A stretch of 64,000 nt of DNA, taken from the NCBI GenBank assembly GCA_036971615.1, contig JAYKKR010000001.1, forward strand, positions 4,216,001 to 4,280,000, written 5' to 3'. The stretch is from Amyloporia xantha. Taxonomy: Eukaryota > Basidiomycota > Agaricomycetes > Polyporales > Adustoporiaceae. Each line of letters starts with the position of its first letter. Within the stretch, counting starts at the first letter, position 1. Below are positions 25,322 through 35,700 of this stretch, in pieces. A program made the position numbers and the translations under genes. A model generated the notes under the pieces. That model saw only the letters and a list, made by a program, of their open reading frames with translations. It searched no databases and was not told the origin of the DNA.

Positions 25322-25329
25322 CTTCGGGA
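25322..25329. repeat. 8-bp target-site duplication of element A, right copy
   Basis: CTTCGGGA, identical to 21930-21937. Confidence 0.88.
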
Positions 25330-25566
25330 GCTCCTCCAGGTCGTGTCCGTGCCCAATGTTCTAATACTACCAGCACATTCAGCCTCGTTATACTTCACTT
25401 CCAATCATTTGATGAATAGGATTCCCACTGCGCATTCGGCGAAAAGCGTTTGACCTTCCTCTTAAGGGTAATCTGTGGTCCTACAAAGCCGTATACGTTC
25501 AATAGCGCCTACTGTCATGCCTCGTTCTGAGGCTTCCGAGCATGAGGTGCTCAGACCTGCAAACCC

Positions 25567-25575
25567 TATATAATG
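25567..25575 (+). promoter_or_regulatory. TATA box of giant helicase gene 1
   Basis: TATATAATG lies about 65 bp before the ATG at 25637. An upstream ATG at 25581 starts a 19-codon frame whose TGA overlaps the main start as ATGA. Whether that short frame is transcribed depends on the transcription start, which is unknown. Confidence 0.45.
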
Positions 25576-27067
25576 TAGAGATGGATGCGCAGCTCTATCC
25601 TGATCCCAACCCGAATCTCTTATCCAGCTCGCCACTATGAAAGACAGGAAGGCTCTCAGTGTCTCTCACAAGTCTGTGCCCAGGCTTGATTTATCTCTCT
25701 TCGATACGGAGTTGCTGAGGGGTAACGAGGTCGCTGTTGAGGTCGCGACAAGCGTCCTCGAAGGCTGCATCGAGAACCCAGCTGTCAGTATCGAGGGACT
25801 GATAAACGACCTGTGTACGGTCTCTCACCTTTTCGAATATTCATATTCTGGTACGGTTCCCCATATCAGCGAGCGAGTACTCAGTCTCACACTTAACGCC
25901 ACAGTCATGGGCGAGAACGCCGTGAACATTGTCGAGACGTGGATCATGGACAATTTCCCGACAACTGCCGAAGCATTCCTATCGTCGATTGCTTCGCAGC
26001 TTTTGAATCGGGTCTCGCTTTCCCTACTCTTCGTATCGTATACCTCGTCCGCAGACGAGCCTGCGTCTCTGCGAGATCATCGTCGCTCTGTTGAGCTTGC
26101 TTTACCTATCATTACATCCTTGGTTGGGTGCTCATTTCCGGGTGATGGTCTTGATGTGGACGAGTCAGCCATCCCTGATGACGATCTCTTCCGCATCAAG
26201 TCATCAAAGTCATCTCAACGAAACAAGAAGAACCAGTTTTCGAAGCGGGCAAAGCCTTCGCCTAATGTAGATTCAGGGGCATACAAAAATTTCGGTGTTC
26301 AAGTCCCTCAAACCAAGGAGGATGCTGACGAGCTCATATGTGAGATACTCACAAAGCAGAAGAGCATTCTCCAGGTGCGTGATTCTATCGTTGGTTTTGC
26401 TTGGGTGTTGATATTCATTGCTGTGCAGTATTACCTCGAAATTCTCCGCTACGCTCACTTGAAGGAGACATTCAGAAACGCATATGTTCCAGATCTGTCC
26501 ACTGCCCCTAATGAGATTTCCGGTGGGAGCGGTCCTGATACAACGCAATTTGCTTCTCTTGAATCTGTCCATGAGGATGTCCCAGCTGCATATCCGATGG
26601 TCCAGCCGATGAAGGCTGCGTTATATTTTGACAGCGCGGATGGTTTTGGAGAATGGCGTGTTTTAATTTCTACTCGTGCAGACCGAGATTTACGACAGGC
26701 GAAGAAGAAGAATTCAGCACTTTTCAATATCATCATAAAGAAAATCAAGTGAGGACTTCGTGATTTTTGAGTGTCCTGAGTCCAAGTTGAGCTAACAGTC
26801 GAAATGGATACAGAGAGCTATCCAATGGCCAATTTTCTAACGACAACTACAAGCAGTTGACCGGAAACGAGACAGATATCCCTATTTATGAAGCGAAGAT
26901 GACACGAGACTCTCGATTGGTGGTCAGTCGTGTTAATATAACTCTTTTCATGAAGGTTAGTGACACGTCTGCATAGTATCAAATCGATTGTGTACCCGAA
27001 TTTGAAACTGATGTAAGCATTATTTCATTACTTGATATTTGGATTGCTACTTATAGTCTTGGGACAG

Positions 27068-27080
27068 GTGGAACACCAAG
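27068..27080 (+). other. 13-nt micro-exon of helicase copy 1
   Basis: GTGGAACACCAAG lies between AG and GT. It joins ETD to VIKLFGIYTH with the residues VEHQ. A micro-exon of equal length and phase is present in copy 2 at 44994-45006. Confidence 0.75.
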
Positions 27081-28015
27081 GTCAGAGTCCCGTGCCTACT
27101 GATTGAACTTTCTGAACGAGTATTGGCCTCAGTTATCAAGCTGTTTGGTATATACACACACGCGCAGCTCGATAGTCGCTTTTGGGATGGAGTCGGTTAC
27201 CAGCTGGGTCGGAAAGGTGGGGAATATAAGCGCAGGTGAGAGTGTAAGAGGAATCATATAGCAACATAATCAAGATCCCTTTCCCAGGTGCACATACCGA
27301 AATCGACCGTCGAAGGTTGGGAAAAATGCAAATATTATTTTGCCAGCGGAGTTCCCTCCGCCGAAGGAGCTTCCCGTCATTGCTCCATCATCCGGGTTGC
27401 CCGATCTGCACCAAGACGACTTGGAGAAGGTGAATAATTTTGCACATATTTCCCCTGCTTGTCACTGATATGATGTGGGATCCGGGCATAGCTTCATGAA
27501 ATGCTGGTGTAAGTCCTGAGACACGTCGGCGCTGTTAGTATATCTGTCCTGACAAACGACATGATCTTATCTAGCCTTGAGAAATACGTGATATTCTCAC
27601 AGGTACGTTATAGCCTGACATGTCGTAATTGCTTCTAAACGCATGTGGTCACCGGCAGGCACTATTGAACAGTATGTGTTATATAGCTATTTGATCTTCT
27701 CTCTCACCTGCAAGGTTCAACCGCCAGGTATACTGGCCGACGTCGACGTTGCACACGTCTTCGATGTGTCGTATGTGTTTTTCAATCTCACGTTTAGTGG
27801 TTGCTTACTTACTGCATACTTCAGGCCTCTCGAGAAACGTATCATAGAGCATCCGCACTCGTGCTATGTGTTAGGAAGAAGTGGAACAGGGTAAATCCTC
27901 AGTGTATCGCGCTTTCAGATTAATACTCAGGACGAGACCACAGGAAAACTACCACGATGCTCTTCAAAATGCTGGGCATTGAGCGGTCATGGCAAGCCTA
28001 TCAAGGAGTTCTGCC

Positions 28016-28017
28016 TA
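28016..28017. repeat. TA target-site duplication of element C, left copy
   Basis: TA precedes CATCAGGAAAAACAC. The second TA is at 31729-31730. Keeping a single TA restores the helicase reading frame. Confidence 0.8.
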
Positions 28018-29119
28018 CATCAGGAAAAACACATGTGGTACTAGGACACTCTAGGACTGTCCTAGAGTGTCCTAGAGCACTCAGAGCACTCAGAGTGCCC
28101 AGAGTGCTCAGAGTGTCCCAGGTCTCCCTCAGACTAACCCCTTCTAGCTCAAATCTCTGAGAGCGTCACAGAGTACTCCCAATATGTACCTAAGTTACTC
28201 TGACAGTATACTTAAAGGCATATTTATTGCTCCCAGATCATCACAGAATGTTCTTAGATAGAGACAGAGTATTGCAAAATAAATATAATATATTTGTATG
28301 TATTACAATAAAATCAACTGTCGAGCATGTAGCATGATCCAGCACTGCATCCAGCATTCAACATTCCATTCTCCACTGCCTACCATGTTGAGCAATTGAA
28401 GTAAGCACCAGTAAGGAAGATACCTGACATAAATGCAAGCTGGAAGACACTGCAATCAGATACAGTTATCAGTCAATTGGACTCGAACTCACCTCAATGT
28501 CTCAACAAGATGTGGCTACAGCAGTCAGGTGAATGGCACAGGACAGAGGAGAGGGAGGGCACATGGATAGAAGACAAGAGAATGCGAATCTAAGAAGGTG
28601 AAACAAAGTCAAAAAATGAAAGAGAAATCATAGTTCAGAAATGACTTACATAGGCTGCATGCATCAGTGTCCGAAGCATCATGGAGGACAGTTGCATGCC
28701 AAGTAGATGTTATATCTAGTATATATGGTCGACACGTCAGAGTTTACTTTCAACAGATAACTTGAAGTCGACTCACCTTTCATTATCAATTCATAAACAT
28801 AGCTAACATTTAGTGCTAGATAACATTGGTATTTGAATCAGAAGCTGATGTCAGTGTTTTGTAGGAATAGATAGGAAGGGAAAGAAAAGATTGACTTACC
28901 TGAGGCCGCAATGACCAGCAGAAATGCCAGCACATCAGTGATGCAGGACTGCTCAGAAAAGCAACAGCAAACTAGTGTATCAGAGATCAGAAAGATAATA
29001 ACTGAGTGTGCAGAAATGGACAGAAACAGTAAAGTAGCAGGGAGGAAGTTGAAGCCAAGTGAGTGTTGTGGAAGAGGACGTGATAGTAAAAATGAGCGCT
29101 GAGCAGTCCCAATTCGGGC

Positions 29120-29215
29120 GAAAGTCTGTCGCGACAGACTGAGTCTGATCTAGGGTTAGGGTCGGTGTGGACTCGTGCACATTTGCACGTCTCTGCAGCC
29201 TGAGGCTGTCACGAC
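29120..29215. repeat. Perfect and imperfect palindromes in element C
   Basis: GTCTGTCGCGACAGAC is a perfect 16-bp palindrome near 29125. About 80 bp on, AGGCTGTCACGACAGCCT is a near-perfect one with the same core. The core CTGTCGCGACAG also occurs in element B near 23700. Confidence 0.7.
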
Positions 29216-29928
29216 AGCCTGTGCCTACACCACTCCTTTGTTCAAACACCCTGCCGCTTGTCTCGATTGCTGCTACTCATGGCCATTCCCCACCATTCGT
29301 CTCGTCTCCACCGCCGCCACTTATCTCGAACCGCAGCTGCTGCTCATCTCAAACCACAGCTGCTGCTCATCTCAAACGGTGCTCCCGGTCTCTGCGCCCG
29401 CACTGCTCCCCGCTGCGCGCGTGCTCAAAAGCAGCTGCATGCCCGCCCTAGCGTACGAGCAGACGCTGTGCCTCCCGGCGCACCAGCTATTCGACGCGCT
29501 CGCGCTCGCACTCCGCCCTCACCCTCGCGCTCGCACTCGCACTCCGCCCTCGCACTGGCACTGGCACTCGACCCTTGCGCTCGCACTTGCACTCGAAGGG
29601 CGTCGTGGATCTCAGCATGAGGGCGTCATAGCGGGCTCGCCTGTCCTATAGGCTTGTGTTCAGTGCGCCCCACTACGTTCGAACTGCCTCCGATCGATTT
29701 TCGCGATCCCCTCTGTACCTGCTGGAGAGGCGCGTCGGTGAGTATGACTGTTGTTACGTGGCGTCCACTTTGCACATATTTAATGTTTCCATAGCTTTGG
29801 TCCTGCTGTCGTCGTCTCCCCGCATCCATGATCGCCGCGCATGGGTGAAGCGCCTTGGGCGTAATGTTCAAATTTTATCGTCTAGCGCAAGGTGTGATAG
29901 ACGGCGTATGTGAGCATTGAGGAGCTCG

Positions 29929-30660
29929 ATCTGAGGCGTTCGGAGCATGCTCAACACCATTGCTTGCTTGTCGCAAACACGCCCCGCACGATCCGATGGT
30001 CATCAGATCGGAATTCACAAGGGCTGCAGCAGCTGCTTGAGGGGTGTGTCAGTGCACACGAACGTCGTCGGGGGCATCGAGAACGCACTCTGCATTCCTA
30101 CAGCGTGGTTTTCTCGCTCTCAGCATCTATCCACGTCTGGATTGCACAGACGGACTCTGCCTGTTCACCAAGCGCTCCGGACAAAAATCAAATTTTTCGC
30201 CGTCCGGCGAAACCACTGGAGGAGACCGCGCATCAAAGACAAGGACCAGCCTGCGAGGGCATCGGAGCAAGCTGACCTCCATCGCTCGCCTATGCTGAGC
30301 GCGCCCTACACTGTCGGAAGGCCGTCCGACTGCTACTGGATACTTTCGCAAGCACTGCTCGAGGAGTGCATCAGCCAGCGTGTAGATCGTCAGGGGCGTC
30401 CAGAACGCACCGGACGTTCTCGTCCCGTCATCCCCACGCTCTTAACACATGCCCGCGTCCAAATGACACAGCCCCTGCCCGTCGCGCAAGCCGTTTGGAC
30501 GAAATCAGATATCTTGTCATCCGGTGAGACGGCCAGCAGAGGGTGGACGTGGGCGTTGCGGATGTCGATCCGAGGGCTTCGGAGTGTGCGCAACTGCATT
30601 GCGTGCTTGTACAGAGTGTGCACCGCACAATCCGAAGGTCCTCCGAGCACGCGCTCGCAC
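29929..30660 (+). repeat. Three-copy tandem repeat of about 320 bp in element C
   Basis: The run beginning GATCTGAGGCGTTCGGAGCA at 29929 recurs, diverged, near 30245 (CGAGGGCATCGGAGCA) and 30568 (GATCCGAGGGCTTCGGAGTG). Flanking words also recur in order (the GAACGCACTC/CCAGAACGCACC segment; GGACAAAAATCAAAT/GGACGAAATCAGAT). The third copy runs into the minisatellite. Confidence 0.65.
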
Positions 30661-30895
30661 TGGCACTCTGCCCTCACGCTCGCGCTCGCTCTCGCACTCC
30701 GCCCTCACGCTCGCACTCGCACTCCGCCCTCGCGCTCGCTCTCGCACTCCGCCCTCACGCTCGCACTCGCACTCCGCCCTCGCGCTCACACTCGCACTCC
30801 GCCCTTGTGCTCGCACTCACACTCCGCGCTCGCACTTGCACTCGCACTCGACCCTTGCCCTTGCACTCGACCCTCGCCCTCGCCCTCGTGCTAGC
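30650..30895 (+). repeat. 25-bp GC-rich minisatellite
   Basis: Units of the form CACTCCGCCCTCACGCTCGC plus five bases repeat about ten times with point changes, ending in CCCTCG hexamers. The period of 25 is not a multiple of three, so every frame cycles through the same Leu/Ala, Arg/Thr and Ser/His strings. Related units occur at 29490-29605 and 31215-31350. Confidence 0.8.
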
Positions 30896-31728
30896 GCTTG
30901 CCATCTCTCGCACCCACGGAGCAGCACCAGCCGTGGCTGAGCACCTCGATCAAACTGGGTCCTGCAGCGGTGCTGGTGAAACGGCCGAGTGGAAGCGGGA
31001 GCAGGAGCGTGGCGAGCACGAGCAAGGTGTGCGGGCGGGCGGGGAGAGGATGTCGATGCAGGAGTTTGTGCACCCGGACATGTCAGGCTGAGCAAGCGTG
31101 AGGCGAGGCTCGTCAAGAACTGCGCTGCAGCATTTCTGAGCCAGCAGAGGAAGAGGGAGGGTTCGAAAACACGTAAACGTGAGTTGGCTGGAGTACTGTA
31201 TATCTTGCACTAACGTGTGCTGGCCCTGGCCCTCGCTTTGACGCCCTCACCCTCACCCTCGCATCGACGCCCTCGCCCTCGCCTTCACCTCGACACCTTC
31301 GCCCTCGCTGTTGCTTTGATGCCCTCGCTCTCGCCCACGCCCTCAACGCGCTCGACATGCTCGCTCTCACCCATGCCCATTGGGTGTCCAGTGACCAGCC
31401 GTGTCCTTGGTGTGTGAGCCACACGCAAGACTTTGGGAGAGCGGCTGAACATGGTTTGACCAAGGACAATGTATTGGATAATATGAGTACATTTGTTGTT
31501 AATAATTGGACCAGTTTATATGCATACAAAACTGTCTGGTAATATAACAGATTATAGAAGCAATCTAGAGCCAGCCGAAGTGATCTCAGAGTGCACACTA
31601 TGGTTAGAAACATCCCAGAGTATACCAGAGCAACTCAGAGACTCCAAAGCCACCCAGGACAGTCTGAGAGGCTCTGATTAAGTCACGAAGTCTCAGAGCA
31701 TCTTGGAGAAAAAGTGTTTTTCCTGATG

Positions 31729-31730
31729 TA
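31729..31730. repeat. TA target-site duplication of element C, right copy
   Basis: TA directly follows the right inverted repeat. Confidence 0.8.
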
Positions 31731-34700
31731 ATAAACCGCGTCAAATTTTTGTTACACAATCGCGAGTACTAGCGGAGAAGGTCAAGGAGTTCTTCATGAA
31801 ACTCCTTGACTCGTTGGGGAGCGCAGATAAGTCTCCTGACGAGATCAGAAGGATTGTCGCTACTCGGCAGTCTCAGCAGGAACAAGGCCTAGTTGATCTC
31901 GATGAGGAAGTTGATTGGCAAGGTGATCTTCCGGAGAGTTTCGGCCAATTGGAAGATGAACATTTCCCTATGTTTATCACCTTTGACCAGGTCGGGGTGA
32001 TTCTGACATACATTATTCATGTCTAATTTTCTCAAATTCTGATAGCTCTGTCGCCTGTTGGAGGCTGAACTCGGCAAAGACATCCCAAGTAGTGTCCCTG
32101 GAAATGGTGTACAATTGCATCCACAAAATCCCAACGAGGATGGCGACCCACAGGTTATATCAAATGACTACATGCAACAGGACCATGCTGCGTTTATTTC
32201 CTATGGCATCTTTCTGGACTTTTATTGGCCTCGCTTTCCTCAAGCATTGACCAAGGGGCTGGGTAAGCGGCACTCAACACTCATTGTTGAGATTCTACCA
32301 ATAATGCGACATTGTAGATCCTGCATTAGTGTTTGGAGAGTTCATGGGTCAGTGCGCATGCCGTGTATTTGACTTGGCCTGATTTGTCTCGTAGGTGTTA
32401 TCAAGGGGTCTGAACAAACTTTGGGAAGCCCAAATTGTTATCTGGATCGGGAAACATACTTTGGCCTCAGTCATCGCACTCAAGGCATGTTTGCGAATCA
32501 AAGGGATGCAATATACAAGTTGTACCAAGCTTTCCTTAAGCTCAAGCGCCAACGCGGGGAATATGATGCGGCCGACAGGTAACCGACAGAGAATTCCGTT
32601 CAGCTCCCTGATTGAACAATATAATATTAGAACTCATGCTATCTTGAAGAGGCTTCGTGAAGGAGTTCCCGGAAAGCTCCTGGACTTTGTGTTGAGTTTT
32701 TCCTTTTCGGGCTACACCTCTTGCTCACTGTTCACTGTAGTTATATAGATGAAGCGCAGGACAACCTGCTCATCGACGCTTTAGGTATGATACTATAGCA
32801 TGATTTGTGTTATTGGAGAGATTGTGACGGGAGTTGTGGTTAGTATTAAGAACACTCTGTAACAATCCCGACACGGGCCTCTTCTGGGCAGGAGACACGG
32901 CTCAGACGATCTCGATCGGCAGCGCGTTCAGATTTAACGATCTCAAGGCTTTCTTGTATAGGATCGAGGTGTGTGCGCATATAGGACACTACCTTATGGC
33001 ATTAAATTACCTTTACAAATAGGAAAGCAGCAAATCGTATAACAGCTCCCGTCTACCACCCCAATCGTTTCAGCTGGCAACCAATTATCGCTCTCATGCA
33101 GGGATCGTGAATTGTGCGCATTCAGTAATCGAGCTAATCACCCAATTCTGGCCACACGCCATCGACAGTCTTGCACCAGAGCGGGGCATTATAGAAGGCA
33201 TCAAGCCCGTCTTCTTCACCGGCTGGGACGAAGACAATGTCCGATACGAGCAATTCCTATTTGGCGAATCGTAAGTTCATATGTTACATTTTCATAATTC
33301 ATTCTGAATGTCGATTATCTCAGAGGAAGTCACATAGAATTTGGTGCCCACCAATGTGAGTCGACATTTCAGTCTGAGCGACTTCTGGTTATTGAGCTAT
33401 TGCTAGGTATCCTAGTGCGTGACGATTCTGCCCGCGAGCGACTACGTGCGCAAGTAGGAGATATTGGCTTGATTATGTGCGTATATCTAACTCGTAGATT
33501 AGTCAAAAATTCTGAAATATCTTTACCGTAGGACTCTGTATGAAAGCAAGGGATTAGAATTCAACGACGTGAGCGGGACCTGATTATAAAGTACTGCTAC
33601 TCTGATTGACATCGTCTCAAAGGTTTTGTTGTACAATTTCTTTGCAGACTCAACGGTGGACCTGTCCCAGTGGCGCGTTGTACTCAACGCTCTTCCTGAG
33701 GAGCAGCGCTCTGCGTACAAGGCTCCGGTGTTCGATGATCTTCGCCACAATGGTCTCTGCCGCGATGTACGTTCCATTATAGCGCGTAGCCCTTCGTTAG
33801 TGTAACACAATTGCAGCTCAAGTTCCTTTATGTGGCCATTACAAGAGCCCGGAAAAATCTATGGGTAGCGGACAGTTCAACGAAGGGTACACCGATGAGG
33901 GTGAGTTCCTGGGAAGTTTCTCGAGACTCTCGGCTCATATGTAAATAGATTCTCTGGACTGCTAAAGATCAGATACAAAATTGCATACCTGGATCTGACG
34001 TCCCTCGTCTTGCAATGTCATCAACTGTCGATGAATGGGCAAAGACCGCTCTAACTCTTTTCAACAACAAGCGATATTCGCAAGCAATGCATTGTTACGA
34101 ACGTGCCTCACTACCTAGGGAAAGGGCCGTGGCCCAAGCGTATTACCTCAGAGAGCAGGCCCGATCGACCCCAGTCATTGTCCGGGGCAATGGGATGAAT
34201 CGGGAAGCTGCATTCGGAGTCGCAGCAGAAGCGTTTTGGACGTCGGCCGAGGCAGCGGTAAAGGAACGCGAAAAGCTGGCTTACTTCCGTATCGCAGCAG
34301 AATGCTACTCCCTCAATTGCAATGACGACAAAGCCGCTCAGGCTTATGTCCGCGCGCTGGAATATACACGTGCCGCTCAACACTACCGCAAAGCAGGGAT
34401 GTTTGACGAAGCTGTCGATGTCATCAAGAGTAATCGTGTCGCAATAGACCCAATGGTAGCCGACAGCATCATTGATATCTCTCGTCTCGAGTACCTTAGA
34501 GGACACAAGCTCAAGTACGTATCACAGACTTTTCGATCTTTTGTTACATTCATATGTATGCCCCCGAGAAAAGGCAGTGTTAGATTTGAGCCGGGAGCCA
34601 CAGAGTGAAGAAATATATCCGTGCTTGAACTGGACTACGCCAGCAAACACGTAAGGAATCGAGTACGAATAATCGAGGTAAATACTATCCTAGGTCACGT

Positions 34701-35634
34701 GATCCATATGTACCGAGCATAGATACTGGAAATTCCAACAGGCAGGCCAGAGAACTTTTCGAGACCGATGAAGATGTTTTGGAGTACATGGATGACTGTG
34801 GACTTGATATTGCCCGAGCAAATTTCCTGGAGGGACTAGAACGGTTCTCTGAGGCAGCAGAACTTTATCTGGCGGAAGGTCGTATAGTGGATGCCATTCA
34901 AATGCTCTTGAAGGATAGCTACAATTCGACATCTCTTCAGCAAGCATCGCAATATCTGCTTAATGGCCTGTGGCGCGGTTTATCACTCGGTGTCGGTCCA
35001 AACTCGGAGCTTGCGAAGTCCAACACGACATTGGTGGAATTGTTACGATTATCTACCGTGTTAGAAGTCGACCACGTACATGACAGCATTCGCGATGAGG
35101 TAAGTCCTCGGTAAATTTCTGGTATTGCTGTCTAAATTTCAGGCATAGCTACTCATGTTCCGGGCCATCGCCTCTGACGACACGGCCTCTCTTTTGCAAC
35201 TCAGTGAACGCTTTTATCAGAAGTATAACAAACCCGCCGCTGCATTACGGTGTCTCGACCACGTATTTTCAAGACTTCCAAAAATCCAGAACTCTCCAGC
35301 ATCTGAGGTTGCTATCTGTCTGCAAAACTTCCTGCTTTATGTACGATTACTACAGGGTTATGCTTCAGAGTCAAATTGTTGTGACAACGAAGACGTTCGA
35401 AGATTGCTGGGTTTCGAGCTGGTGACAGAAGATTTTTTCTTGATCCCAAAGGAGACCATGTTACACGCCCACTGCAACGAGCGCATGACCCCTTCATTCC
35501 TGCAAGCAGATCAAGGCATACAAGTACTCCGCTGGGACCTGGAGAAGCTACTGAGACAAAACCTTCGCGCGCGTCTCCACCAGAAAGTCATCGAAGAGAA
35601 TGGCCTTTGCCACAATTTGCGAGTGCTGCGGCCT

Positions 35635-35700
35635 TGCCTAGCTTTCTGCGTCTTGGGTGATTGTAACCGGTCAAAGTCTTCGCACTGTCCTCAAGATCAT
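35635..35700 (+). other. CCCH zinc-finger segment of helicase copy 1
   Basis: CLAFCVLGDCNRSKSSHCPQ followed by DH has spacing C-x8-C-x7-C-x3-H. The matching segment in copy 2 is C-x8-C-x4-C-x3-H. Confidence 0.75.

Larger units (their letters stand above)
28018..31728. mobile_element. Element C: 3.7-kb TA-flanked inverted-repeat element inside helicase gene 1
   Basis: The ends CATCAGGAAAAACAC (28018) and its exact inverse (ending 31728) are bordered by TA. Inside both ends are clustered copies of short CAGAGTGCTC/CCTAGAG-like subterminal repeats (28040-28170 and 31585-31710). The interior has no transposase that I can recognise. It contains an AT-rich left third, a three-copy tandem repeat, a GC-rich 25-bp minisatellite and hexamer-like CCCTCG runs. 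A TA duplication fits the Tc1/mariner/pogo group. The inserted material and the gene it interrupts are on opposite compositional extremes: the host exons are balanced, while the centre of the element is very C-rich on the plus strand. Confidence 0.82.

Noticed and set aside
29150..29165. CTAGGGTTAGGGT, resembling fungal telomere repeat.
   Set aside because: Only two TTAGGG-like units inside a transposon. Too short to mean an old telomere.
30650..30895. Regular repeats that might suggest a CRISPR-like array.
   Set aside because: The units are contiguous without unique spacers, and the genome is eukaryotic.
29490..30900. Long Arg/Ser/His/Leu/Ala-rich reading frames on both strands.
   Set aside because: They come from a 25-bp repeat read in any frame. 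The composition cycles with the repeat and there is no gene structure.
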